From Verrucomicrobiales bacterium (GTDB lineage Bacteria; Verrucomicrobiota; Verrucomicrobiia; Limisphaerales; UBA11320), in NCBI GenBank assembly GCA_016793885.1, contig JAEUHE010000118.1:1-51942 (forward strand): a stretch of DNA of 51,942 bases, read 5' to 3'. The translations under genes were made by a program, and so were the position numbers. The notes below the pieces were generated by a model. It ran no database searches and had not been told where the DNA came from. It saw only the letters and a program-made list of their open reading frames with translations. Within the stretch, counting starts at the first letter, position 1; each line of letters begins with the position of its first letter. This document shows, one piece after another, positions 33,525-42,350 of the stretch.

Positions 33525-33698
33525 TTCACTCTGTAACACGCTCGACCCTCCCAAATCCTTCGCTAAGGGATCTGATTTTTTTTGGAGGTTTGATTCTGAA
33601 GCGTTTATGCAGCGGAAGCGGTCGATGTATTCCCTGAACTCCTCTCATTTTTACAGTGATCGTCCTTCGGCTGGGTGATACAAGGGGCTTGTGGCACA

Positions 33699-35720
33699 AT
33701 GAATTCCGACGTCCAGCCAATGCAGATCGACCGCCAACAAGTCACCCGGCTTCGCTCCCGTGCGGCTTGGATCGTGATCTGCTACGCGCTTTTCGCGACG
33801 CTCTGGATTCTCTTCTCCGACCATATCATGGGTTTGATGGTGGCAGATCCGGCCCGACTGGTGCAATGGAGCCTCTACAAAGGTCTCGCCTTCGTGGGCG
33901 TCACGTCCCTTCTTCTGCTGCTGCTCATGCATCGGGCCTTTGGAGCTTTGGAGAAGGGATATACCTTCCTTCAGTCTCAGCAGGCGGAGATTGAGCGGCT
34001 GAATCGACTCTATTCCGCCCTTAGCCACATCAGCCAAGCCATCGTTCGAACTCAAACACCTGACGAACTGTTCCAAAAACTTTGTGGTGTGCTGGTTAAG
34101 GAGGGCGGGTTTGGGATGGCCTGGGTGGGATGGCAGGAAACGGAAAGTTATCGCATCACTCCGGTGGCGGTCGCGGGAGATGACAGTGGTTATATTCAGA
34201 CCGTGGAGGTTTATGCAGACGATCGGGCCGAAGGCCGAGGCCCCTCGGGCATCGCCGTGCGAACTGGCGAGCCGTTCATTTGCCATGATCTGCTAGTCGA
34301 TCCGGCGGTTGGACCGTGGAGAGCGGAAATCGTGCGGCGCGCGTTCCGAACCTCAGCGGCCTTCCCCATCTTCTTTGGTGGCAAGGTCGCGGGAGTTCTG
34401 AATGTTTATTCGAAGGTGCCAGGTTTTTTTCAAGATCGGGAGATAGCGCTGCTGAAGGAGGCGGTGGTTGATGTTTCCTACGCGCTCGACCATTTGGCCC
34501 GGGAGAAAGAGCGTCAGCGCGCTGAAGACCGGGCACGGAACGAGAGGTTGTTCTCGGATTCGATGATTGAAAGCATGCCGGGGGTAGTGTACCTGGCGGA
34601 TGATCGGGGCCGACTTTTGCGCTGGAATAGAAATCTCCAAACGATCGCCGGGTATTCTGCGGAGGAGATCGCGCGAATGAAACCATCGGACTTTTTGGTT
34701 CCCGCGGAACGATCGCTGTTGGAAACTCATATCGCTGAGGTCTTCGCCGGAGGCGAATCTTCGGTCGAGTTGCCGTTTTTGGACCGCTCCGGCCGCTCGG
34801 TTCCCTTTTTTTTCACTGGAAGGCGGGTGGTTTTCGAGGGAACCACCTGTTTGGTAGCGGTGGGTATCGATATCTCAGAGCGAAAGGCGGCTGAGATGGC
34901 CTTGCGTGTGATCAATGAAACTCTCGAGCTGGAGGTCACCTCGCGGACCGCCGAGCTGAAGCTCGCGCTCGCCCGAGCGGAATCGGCAGACCGCATTAAA
35001 TCCGCATTTCTGGCCACGATGTCTCACGAGTTGCGCACCCCGCTGAACTCGATCATCGGGTTCACGGGCATCATCCTTCAGGAGTTGGCCGGGCCCTTGA
35101 ACCCCGAACAATCCAAGCAACTGGGGATGGTTCGAGGCAGCGCGCGGCATTTGCTGGAGCTTATCAACGACGTCCTGGACATCTCCAAAATTGAGGCCGG
35201 GCAGCTGGAGGTACGCAACGAGGCTTTCGACCTGGTGAGCGTCGTGGAAAGTGCAGTCGGTTCCGTGCGGCCGTTCGCGGAGAAGAAGGGCTTGATCCTG
35301 TCCGTGGTTTTGCCGCCCAGCCCTACCTTCATGGTCAGCGATCGACGTCGTGTTGAACAAATCCTGCTGAACCTTTTAAACAACGCCATTAAATTCACGG
35401 AGGCGGGGCGTGTTTCCTTGACGATCGGAACGATTATGGATTTCCGCCGCTCTGGCGATTCTACGACCTGTCCGGTGGTGCAGATGATTGTCTCGGACAC
35501 CGGAATCGGCATCAAGCCGGACGACCTGCCGCTCCTGTTTCAACCCTTTCGCCAGTTGGACACCGGGATGACCCGGCATCATGATGGCACCGGTCTTGGT
35601 CTCGCGATCTGCTCCCGGCTGTGCGCCTTGTTGGGCGGCGAGATTGCCGTTCGCAGCGCCTGGCAGACTGGCAGCGACTTCACTGTGGTCCTCCCCCTGG
35701 GTAACCCATGCCAGCCATGA
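33699..35720 (+). CDS. Membrane-bound GAF-PAS sensor histidine kinase
   Basis: A 673-aa kinase. Two N-terminal membrane helices (about residues 20-40 and 60-80) enclose a short loop of the kind LFSDHIMGLMVADPARLVQW. A short coiled coil follows, then a GAF domain (about 113-263), a PAS domain (about 283-393), and a HisKA domain with the phospho-acceptor His443 in MSHELRTPLNSIIGF. The C-terminal HATPase domain includes DTGIGIKPDDLPLLFQPF and GTGLGLAICSRL. The ATG at 33699 is preferred over an earlier frame start. It overlaps the receiver gene downstream by 13 bp, so kinase and receiver are made together. The signal is unknown. Confidence 0.92.
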   Translation: MNSDVQPMQIDRQQVTRLRSRAAWIVICYALFATLWILFSDHIMGLMVADPARLVQWSLYKGLAFVGVTSLLLLLLMHRAFGALEKGYTFLQSQQAEIERLNRLYSALSHISQAIVRTQTPDELFQKLCGVLVKEGGFGMAWVGWQETESYRITPVAVAGDDSGYIQTVEVYADDRAEGRGPSGIAVRTGEPFICHDLLVDPAVGPWRAEIVRRAFRTSAAFPIFFGGKVAGVLNVYSKVPGFFQDREIALLKEAVVDVSYALDHLAREKERQRAEDRARNERLFSDSMIESMPGVVYLADDRGRLLRWNRNLQTIAGYSAEEIARMKPSDFLVPAERSLLETHIAEVFAGGESSVELPFLDRSGRSVPFFFTGRRVVFEGTTCLVAVGIDISERKAAEMALRVINETLELEVTSRTAELKLALARAESADRIKSAFLATMSHELRTPLNSIIGFTGIILQELAGPLNPEQSKQLGMVRGSARHLLELINDVLDISKIEAGQLEVRNEAFDLVSVVESAVGSVRPFAEKKGLILSVVLPPSPTFMVSDRRRVEQILLNLLNNAIKFTEAGRVSLTIGTIMDFRRSGDSTTCPVVQMIVSDTGIGIKPDDLPLLFQPFRQLDTGMTRHHDGTGLGLAICSRLCALLGGEIAVRSAWQTGSDFTVVLPLGNPCQP

Positions 35721-36109
35721 AACAGACTGTTCTCCTCATCGAAGACAATGAACAGAACCGCTACCTCGCCACCTTCCTCTTGGAGCGGCACGGCTATGCG
35801 GTCGTGCCGGCGTCGGACGGGTTGCGGGGGATCGAGCTGGCTCGCAGCTTAATCCCGGCGATGATCCTGTTGGACATTCAGCTTCCTGCCATGGATGGCT
35901 ATGAGGTAGCTCGGGCGCTGAGACGCATCGATTCGCTGCGCAGCGTCCCCATCATCGCGGTTACCTCCTACGCCATGGTGGGGGATTGCGAGAAGGCCCT
36001 TGCCGCCGGCTGCTCGGGGTATCTCGAGAAACCCATCAATCCAGACACGTTTGTCGCTGATGTTCAGCGTTTGAGCGCCGCCACTGTGCCCGGGAGTGAA
36101 CCGCTATGA
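35708..36109 (+). CDS. CheY-like single-domain response regulator
   Basis: A 133-aa receiver protein. The acidic pocket is in VLLIEDNEQNRY, the phospho-acceptor is Asp56 in MILLDIQLPAMDGYEVA, the switch residue lies in IIAVTSYAM, and the conserved Lys is in GYLEKPINPDTF. There is no output domain, so it probably relays phosphate between the two kinases on either side or controls a protein partner. It overlaps the upstream kinase by 13 bp and the downstream hybrid kinase by 4 bp (ATGA). Confidence 0.92.
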   Translation: MPAMKQTVLLIEDNEQNRYLATFLLERHGYAVVPASDGLRGIELARSLIPAMILLDIQLPAMDGYEVARALRRIDSLRSVPIIAVTSYAMVGDCEKALAAGCSGYLEKPINPDTFVADVQRLSAATVPGSEPL

Positions 36110-38589
36110 GCCATATCCTCATCGTCGATGACAAGGAGCAGAACTGCTACTATCTGGCCTCCCTACTGAAGGGTCATGGTCACACGGTGGACACCGCCTG
36201 CCATGGCGCCGAGGCTCTGCTCAAGGCTCGTCTCCGTACCCCTGATCTCATCATCTCGGATCTGCTGATGCCGGTGATGGACGGCTACACCCTGCTCAGG
36301 CATTGGAAGGCCGATAGACGGCTTACGGCGGTTCCCTTCATTGTGTACACGGCCACCTACACTGACCCCGAGGACGAACGGCTGGCCCTCAGCCTGGGAG
36401 CTGACGCGTTCATTCTCAAACCGACGGAACCCGACGATTTCCTGGCACGCATTCGGGCCGTGAAGCCTCCTTCTCCAAGCGCCGACCCTCGGTCGCTCGT
36501 GTCGCCTCTCGGAGGAGACGCTGGACTGCTGCAACTGTACAGCGAGACGCTGATCCGCAAGCTCGAGGAAAAGATGCTACTGTTGGAGGAGGCGAACCGT
36601 GCGTTGGAAAAGGACCTCACCGAGCGTAAACGGACCCAGCAACAGATCGCGGATGCGCAGCGGTTCAACCAGACACTGATCGAGAGTTCACCGCTCGGCA
36701 TCGTCACCTATCGAGCCAACGGAGAGGCCGTGACCGCCAATGCTGCGAGCCAGCATGTTCTGGACGTGCCCAGCGTGGCGGATGTGAAGACACACAATTT
36801 TCACGAGATCGAGTGGTGGGAGAGATCCGGTCTTCTCAACGCGGCGCTAGGTGTCCTGGCTTCGGGACGGTCCTGTGAACGAGAGATCCGGACGATCAAT
36901 TCCTTCGGTAAGGATCTTTGGCTGCACTGTCGACTGGTTCCTTTTGCGTTCTCGGACGAGCATTACCTGCTGGCGTTTTTCGAGGATATTCGAGAGCGGA
37001 AGGTTGCCGAGCTTAAGCTATTGCAGAGCGAGGAGACCCAGCGGCGTCTCGCGGAGGCCCAAGCTGACATTCTCAACGCGCTGCCGGCGCACATCGCGCT
37101 GCTGGACTTGGAAGGTGTGATCGTGTCGGTCAACGAATCCTGGAAGCGGTTTGCGGCCGCCAATCAATTGCTTAGCCCCAATCATGCGGTAGGCCAGAAC
37201 TACATCGAGGTGTGCGCTCAATCACATGGGGCTCGGGCCGAGGAATCGAAAACCGCGGCTCAGGGGATTCTTCAAGTGTTACGTGGCGAGCTCGGGACTT
37301 TTTCCCTGGAATACCCTTGCCATTCGCCTGCGGAGGAACGCTGGTTTCGCATGGTTGTGACACCTCTCCACGAGGGGCGTCCGCTGGGCGCGGTGGTGAT
37401 GCACCTGGACGTCACCGATCGGCGCCAACTGGAAGAGCAAGTTCGACAGGCGCAGAAGATGGAAGCCGTTGGTCGGCTGGCTGCGGGGGTGGCTCACGAT
37501 TTTAACAACATTCTCGCCGCTATCCTGGGCAATGTGCACTTGGGCCTGATGGATCTGACTCCGGGGAGCACGGTGAAGGGCAATCTAGAGGAGATTGAAC
37601 GCGCCAGCGTTCGGGCAACAAGTCTGGTGCAACAAATCCTCGCCTTTAGCCGCCAGCAGACGCGGGATAAGCAGGTGATCGATTTGGGTCCCGTTGTTCA
37701 GGAGACAGTGAATTTCCTTCTCGCGACCATTCCAGCTTCGGTCCGGCTGACGACTTCCATTGATCCGGCCACACCACCCGTGCTGGCCGATCCGACGCAG
37801 ATGCATCAGGTGATCGCGAACTTGTGCACCAACGCCTGGCATGCACTGGAGGACCAGCCCGGCACGATCGAGATCAGGCTTCAAGGGATTGAGGTGGATG
37901 CGCATTCCGCCAGCCGGATTGCGGGGTTGAAGCCCGGCTCCTGTGTTTGTCTCTCCGTCAGTGACACTGGCAAGGGTATGGATCCCCAGGTATTGGAACG
38001 GATTTTTGAACCCTTTTTCACAACCAAGGAGAAAGGAAAGGGGAGCGGGCTCGGGCTTTCCGTGGTGCACGGAATCGTCCAGGACCACGACGGTGCTATT
38101 TCGGTGAGCAGCCGAGTCGGTCGGGGTACACTGTTTCAGCTCTATTTTCCGGCCGCTTCGGTTCCCGTGGCGAATGCGGCGACGCTGAAGCCCGTCCCCG
38201 GACGAGGGGGCGGTCAGCATGTTCTTTTTTTAGACGACGAGGAGCCTCTAGTCGCGGTGGCCAAGCGGATGCTGGATCGGCTGGGGTATCGAGTGGCTGG
38301 ATTCACGCGTCCTTCGGAAGCCATTGGTTACTTTCGCCAGCATGCCGGCGAGGTGGATGTAGTGATTACGGATCTCAATATGCCCGGTATCTCCGGATTG
38401 CAGGCGGCGGCAGAGCTGTCCCAAGTAAGACCCGGTATCCCAATCGTACTTTGTTCGGGACACCTCACCGAGGAGCTCAAAATGAGCGCGCGGGCCGCGG
38501 GTGTGGCAGAGGTCATTTCCAAGCCTAGCGATATGCACTCTGTCAGCGATCTCATCCAGCGGCTCACAGCGGATCGTCGACGTCCTTAG
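36106..38589 (+). CDS. Hybrid histidine kinase: REC-PAS-PAS-HisKA-HATPase-REC
   Basis: An 827-aa cytosolic hybrid kinase. The N-terminal receiver (about residues 1-120) has Asp52 in LIISDLLMPVMDGYTLL. A coiled coil (about 140-185) and two PAS-like domains follow. The HisKA has His464 in GVAHDFNNILAAILGNVHL, of the H-D-F-N-N type. The HATPase domain includes DTGKGMDPQVLERIFEPFF and GSGLGLSVVHGIV. A second receiver (about 705-822) has Asp756 in VVITDLNMPGISGL. Phosphate can therefore enter through the first receiver and leave through the second. The gene overlaps the CheY-like gene by 4 bp. No membrane segment or DNA-binding output is present. Confidence 0.93.
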   Translation: MSHILIVDDKEQNCYYLASLLKGHGHTVDTACHGAEALLKARLRTPDLIISDLLMPVMDGYTLLRHWKADRRLTAVPFIVYTATYTDPEDERLALSLGADAFILKPTEPDDFLARIRAVKPPSPSADPRSLVSPLGGDAGLLQLYSETLIRKLEEKMLLLEEANRALEKDLTERKRTQQQIADAQRFNQTLIESSPLGIVTYRANGEAVTANAASQHVLDVPSVADVKTHNFHEIEWWERSGLLNAALGVLASGRSCEREIRTINSFGKDLWLHCRLVPFAFSDEHYLLAFFEDIRERKVAELKLLQSEETQRRLAEAQADILNALPAHIALLDLEGVIVSVNESWKRFAAANQLLSPNHAVGQNYIEVCAQSHGARAEESKTAAQGILQVLRGELGTFSLEYPCHSPAEERWFRMVVTPLHEGRPLGAVVMHLDVTDRRQLEEQVRQAQKMEAVGRLAAGVAHDFNNILAAILGNVHLGLMDLTPGSTVKGNLEEIERASVRATSLVQQILAFSRQQTRDKQVIDLGPVVQETVNFLLATIPASVRLTTSIDPATPPVLADPTQMHQVIANLCTNAWHALEDQPGTIEIRLQGIEVDAHSASRIAGLKPGSCVCLSVSDTGKGMDPQVLERIFEPFFTTKEKGKGSGLGLSVVHGIVQDHDGAISVSSRVGRGTLFQLYFPAASVPVANAATLKPVPGRGGGQHVLFLDDEEPLVAVAKRMLDRLGYRVAGFTRPSEAIGYFRQHAGEVDVVITDLNMPGISGLQAAAELSQVRPGIPIVLCSGHLTEELKMSARAAGVAEVISKPSDMHSVSDLIQRLTADRRRP

Positions 38590-38620
38590 CAGCCTGTCGG
38601 TTTTAGTCTTCCGTTCCTGA

Positions 38621-39373
38621 TCAATGTTTCTGATCCAGGCGTTTGACTTGAATGTTGCGATAGCGCACGAACTCTTGGGTGTGATCGCCCCCGCCGTGGA
38701 CTTGCAGGGCGATGCCGCCCCTGGCGGGATGGCGGATTTCCTTCTCCTGCCATTCCATGATCTTCACACCGTTGATCCAGGTGGTGATGTGCGGGGGATT
38801 GTTCTCAATCCGGGCGCGGAGCTCGTTCCACTGGCCATGCCGCCAAAAATAGGGCCACGCTTGAGGAAGAACGGGGAGAGCCACGGGCGGCACCCCGGTC
38901 GGTTTATCGGAAATCTCCGTCACCTTGTCTGTGAAGCTGAAGTTCCTCACGTGCGGAGTCCCCCCAAGTCCCTCGCCGTAGATGCCCATGAGATTTCCAC
39001 CGGCATGATAATCGATCATGGCTTGCCAGGCTTTGCCGTCCTCCGTGCTGCGCAGGAATAGACCGCTGTCCGGACCGAAGTCATTCTTCATCTCCAGCTT
39101 CACCTCAAAGTCGCCAAATTGCTCGTCGGTGATGATGATGCCACCGTTTCCCTTAATGTCCTGCGAACCTACAATCGCCCCGTCCTCGATGACCCACTTG
39201 CCGCCCGTCTGATGCTTGCTGACGGCGCTGTGACCGGTTTTTGCGCTGATATGCCAGCCGGACAGGGATTTGCCGTCGTAGATGGAAACGAAGCCGTCGT
39301 GCGGCTTCTCTTGCGAGGTGGCAAACGAGAGCGATAACCCGACCAGAGCGAGGGGAATCAAATGGCGTTTCAT
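38621..39373 (-). CDS. Secreted DUF1080 (3-keto-disaccharide hydrolase-like) protein
   Basis: A 250-aa exported protein with a signal peptide (MKRHLIPLALVGLSLSFATS) and one DUF1080 domain, a LamG-like beta-sandwich. Typical motifs are FVSIYDGKSLSGWHIS, GGKWVIEDGAIVGSQD, DFEVKLEMKNDFGPDSGLFL and WNELRARIENNPPHITTWIN. Members hydrolyse 3-keto-glycosides or bind sugars, and are abundant in Verrucomicrobiota and Planctomycetota. It converges with the hybrid kinase gene, with 31 bp between their stops. It may work with the Gfo/Idh/MocA oxidoreductase 3 kb away, since 3-keto sugars are made by such enzymes, but that link is inference. Confidence 0.9.
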   Translation of the reverse strand: MKRHLIPLALVGLSLSFATSQEKPHDGFVSIYDGKSLSGWHISAKTGHSAVSKHQTGGKWVIEDGAIVGSQDIKGNGGIIITDEQFGDFEVKLEMKNDFGPDSGLFLRSTEDGKAWQAMIDYHAGGNLMGIYGEGLGGTPHVRNFSFTDKVTEISDKPTGVPPVALPVLPQAWPYFWRHGQWNELRARIENNPPHITTWINGVKIMEWQEKEIRHPARGGIALQVHGGGDHTQEFVRYRNIQVKRLDQKH

Positions 39374-39544
39374 GGTCTAGATTTAACGAAGATCAGCCCC
39401 GGTTTGTTCAAGCAGATTGTCCGCCCGGTAGGGGGACGAGTCTTCGTGAGGCGGTGGATCCCCCTGCGGCCCGAAGACTGACGTTCCGCCTTCGCGGGGA
39501 GCTACGGCGTGACGAGCGTCTCCTACAGGGAGGGGACGGAATTT

Positions 39545-41980
39545 CTAACGGAGTCCCAGCCAGGCTGATTCCACCGCTTGGGTAAGAGATGGGGTGTCGG
39601 TGACTCGCACGGGATGCCACCATGGCGGGAACAGTTGACGGTAGCGAGGTTCGGAGAACCGTGAGTCGATCAGCAACACGATGCCTCGGTCGGTTTCGGA
39701 TCGGATGACTCTCCCGATGGCTTGCAGCACCCGATTCATACCGGGGAACGTGTAAGCATACTCAAAGCCCGAGCCGTTCTGTTGTTCGAAGTGGTCACGG
39801 ATGACATTGCGCTCCGCGCAGAGTTGGGGAAGGCCCACGCTTACGATAATCGCTCCAATCAACCGTTCGCCCACGAGGTCGATCCCTTCTCCAAACACGC
39901 CACCCAGAACCGCAAAGCCCAGGACAGTTTCATCGTGCTCAACGGAGAAGGACGCGAGGAAATGATGGCGTTCCAGCTCGGTCATCCCGGGATGCTGGGT
40001 GACCAACCGGATGGAGGGATGGTTGATCTGAAACAGGTTTAGGACGTCGCTGAGGTATTGATAGGAAGGGAAGTAGACAAGGTAGTTTCCGCGACGTCCC
40101 CGCACCAGGGTCGCGATAGCGGCGACGACGTCCGAAATGGAGTGAGCTCGCTTTTTGAAGGAAGTGTTAATTCGGTCGTGAATCAGTACACTCAGGTTTT
40201 CGGGAGGAAAGGGTGATCCGAGTTGGACTACCCGATCCTCCATCGCACCGCCGAGCAGATGGCGATAATAGTCGATGGGAGTGAGGGTGGCGGAGAAGAA
40301 AACCGTTGCCTTGCCTCGAGTCATGGCTTCTCGGAGCAGAGCTGACGGGTCCATGCAGAAGAGTCGAATCTTCATCGCCGGCCCTCCCTCGTCGAGGAGT
40401 GTGGCAAAGTGGTCGTCGTACAGTTCGGCTGTGCGGCGGAATGCCCTCAGGCGGAAGTAAAGCGCCAGCAATCTCTCACGGAACTCGGCAGGCTGATTCC
40501 GCACGAGCCACTTCTCTGCCTCCAGGAGCGCTTTGTCCAGAGGGTTGATAAGCCCTGGAGGAAAGGCCTCACAGCGACGAGCGGGCAGGGTGCCCGGTTG
40601 GGAAGGGGAAGTGTGCGTCGGGAAGAGGTCCAACTCCAGTGCCGGGTCCAGCTCGTCGCTATCGTCGGGGTAGCGGAACTCGGGATCGGCGAAGTTTTGC
40701 AGTGCCTTGTAGAGTTGGTTGAGCGCCCGTGCGCAGCGCGGAGCTGCTGATTTGACCGCGCGTTTGACCTCCTGGAGTTCCTGGCTGTCCAGGTCGGCGG
40801 AGAACATATCTCTGGCGCGGTCGACCAGGTTGTGGGCTTCGTCCACGAGGAAGGCGTAATCCCCGGACTCTTCTTCGAAGAATCGACGTAGGTAGGCCTG
40901 GGGATCGAATACGTAGTTGTAGTCGCAGATGACCAGGTCCGCCCAGACTGCAGTATCCAGTGAAAGCTCGAAGGGACAGACTTGATGCTTTTGCCCCACT
41001 GCTTCGAGAGCGGCTCTGGTGATCTCCTCCCGGCTGAGGACGTCGGTGAGCGCTGGGCGCAGGCGATCGTAGTAGCCGATAGCCAGGGGGCAAGTCAGTG
41101 CATCGCAGGGATGGCCGTCCCGCACGCAGACCTTTTCCTTGGCTGTTAGAGTTACGGAGCGGAGCTTCAGCCCGCTCTGGCGCAGGTCCGAGACCGCCTT
41201 CTCGGCGATGGTGCGGCCAACGGTTCGGGCGGTGAGGTAGAAGAGATGTTCGAGCCTGCCTTCGCCGAGAGCTTTGACGGCTGGGAACAGCACGGAGAGA
41301 GTCTTTCCGATGCCGGTTGGTGCCGAGAGAAACAACCGTCCACCCTTGGCTACGGTGCGATAGGCGGCAACTGCGAGTTCCCGCTGTCCAGATCGGTAGG
41401 CCGGGAATGGGAAGGTCAGCGCGCGAATGGACTGGTTGCGCGTTTGTTCCCAGCGCTGCTGAATCCGAAGCCAATCCACGTAGAGCGTGGTGGTTTCGGT
41501 GAAGAACGAGGACAGTTCGGCCACGGTGAGCGTCTGCCGAAACTCGGTCACTTGATCGGTCTCCAGGTTGAGATACGAGAGTTGGATGACGATCGGATGG
41601 GGATTTCCCAGCTGGGCGTAGAGGAAGCCGTAGATCTTGGCCTGAGCCCAGTGCAAGGGATGAGCGACCGGATCAGATGTTCCTACTACCGTCTTGATCT
41701 CTTCGATCAAGGTCTCAAGTGGTCCTGGTAGCACGCCGTCGATGCGGCCACGGATGTGCAGGATGAATTCGCCGGCGTCGATGTGATGTTCGACTGAGAC
41801 CTCGGTTTGGTACTCGGAGGGACGGCTGCGCTGGAGTTTCTGGTGTCCGCGGATCCCTGCCATTGCACGATCGGAACCGACGAACTGGCGTTCCACCGCA
41901 AGATCACCCCGTCGCAGGACGAATTCGACCAAATCGCGAACCGGGACCGTGTGGATGGGTTTGGCGACCGGCTCGTTCAT
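39545..41980 (-). CDS. PD-(D/E)XK nuclease fused to XPD/DinG-like Fe-S helicase
   Basis: An 811-aa DNA-processing protein. Residues about 1-180 resemble a PD-(D/E)XK nuclease, with the catalytic set GRIDGVLPG...TLIEEIKTV (Asp, Glu-x-Lys). The rest is a superfamily 2 helicase of the XPD/DinG type: Walker A SAPTGIGKT (about residue 226), a Cys set for an Fe-S cluster (CVRDGHPCDALTCP and a later HQVCPFEL), the Walker B box VDEAHN, and motif VI QAIGRVIRSETDRG. Such fusions are thought to act in DNA repair by unwinding and trimming. The gene stands alone on the minus strand, and its start ATG at 41980 has no strong ribosome site. The target structure is not known. Confidence 0.88.
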   Translation of the reverse strand: MNEPVAKPIHTVPVRDLVEFVLRRGDLAVERQFVGSDRAMAGIRGHQKLQRSRPSEYQTEVSVEHHIDAGEFILHIRGRIDGVLPGPLETLIEEIKTVVGTSDPVAHPLHWAQAKIYGFLYAQLGNPHPIVIQLSYLNLETDQVTEFRQTLTVAELSSFFTETTTLYVDWLRIQQRWEQTRNQSIRALTFPFPAYRSGQRELAVAAYRTVAKGGRLFLSAPTGIGKTLSVLFPAVKALGEGRLEHLFYLTARTVGRTIAEKAVSDLRQSGLKLRSVTLTAKEKVCVRDGHPCDALTCPLAIGYYDRLRPALTDVLSREEITRAALEAVGQKHQVCPFELSLDTAVWADLVICDYNYVFDPQAYLRRFFEEESGDYAFLVDEAHNLVDRARDMFSADLDSQELQEVKRAVKSAAPRCARALNQLYKALQNFADPEFRYPDDSDELDPALELDLFPTHTSPSQPGTLPARRCEAFPPGLINPLDKALLEAEKWLVRNQPAEFRERLLALYFRLRAFRRTAELYDDHFATLLDEGGPAMKIRLFCMDPSALLREAMTRGKATVFFSATLTPIDYYRHLLGGAMEDRVVQLGSPFPPENLSVLIHDRINTSFKKRAHSISDVVAAIATLVRGRRGNYLVYFPSYQYLSDVLNLFQINHPSIRLVTQHPGMTELERHHFLASFSVEHDETVLGFAVLGGVFGEGIDLVGERLIGAIIVSVGLPQLCAERNVIRDHFEQQNGSGFEYAYTFPGMNRVLQAIGRVIRSETDRGIVLLIDSRFSEPRYRQLFPPWWHPVRVTDTPSLTQAVESAWLGLR

Positions 41981-42275
41981 GCCTGCGCACCTCGTCGTGG
42001 CAGGCGTTTTTCCGGGGACGAACGACGGGTGGCGGGAGGGCTTGAAGCGGCGATTTGAAGGGCTTGTGCCGGTCGCTTTCCAAGCGACCGATGCTGGGGG
42101 ACAGGGACTAATTGGGTTAAGGGCACAGGCAGGGTGAGATTTCCTTCACGCGACCGGGTTGATGAATACTTTGGCTCACGGAGGGATGCAAGCTGTGCTC
42201 GCGGTGCTCGGGGGCTGGGGGAACGTCCGGGGAGGCACGTTTCTACAGTTGTAGTGCGGGCCGGGTCGTGGGCAC
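41981..42275. other. Intergenic spacer before the oxidoreductase terminator
   Basis: About 295 bp between the helicase start and the terminator of the oxidoreductase gene. I see no gene or RNA. The helicase promoter must be here. A short inverted stretch near 42063-42092 (CCGGTCGCTTTCCAAGCGACCG) may be a hairpin. Confidence 0.35.
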
Positions 42276-42321
42276 AAAAAATCGCCTCAAGTAATCCCTG
42301 ATCGGGATGGCTTGAGGCGAT
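42276..42321 (-). terminator. Rho-independent terminator of the Gfo/Idh/MocA gene
   Basis: Read on the minus strand, the stem ATCGCCTCAAG (42321-42311) pairs with CTTGAGGCGAT (42291-42281), with an inner ATCCC/GGGAT stem, and ends in a run of six Ts. It starts 30 bp after the oxidoreductase stop. It is the clearest intrinsic terminator in the window. Confidence 0.88.
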
Positions 42322-42350
42322 GCGGTAAGGTCTTGGTCGAGGGTCGTCGC

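Noticed and set aside
39410..39540. Repeated GTCTTCG/CGAAGAC segments between the DUF1080 and helicase genes
   Set aside because: Short and imperfect; they look like fragments of common intergenic repeats rather than a defined element.
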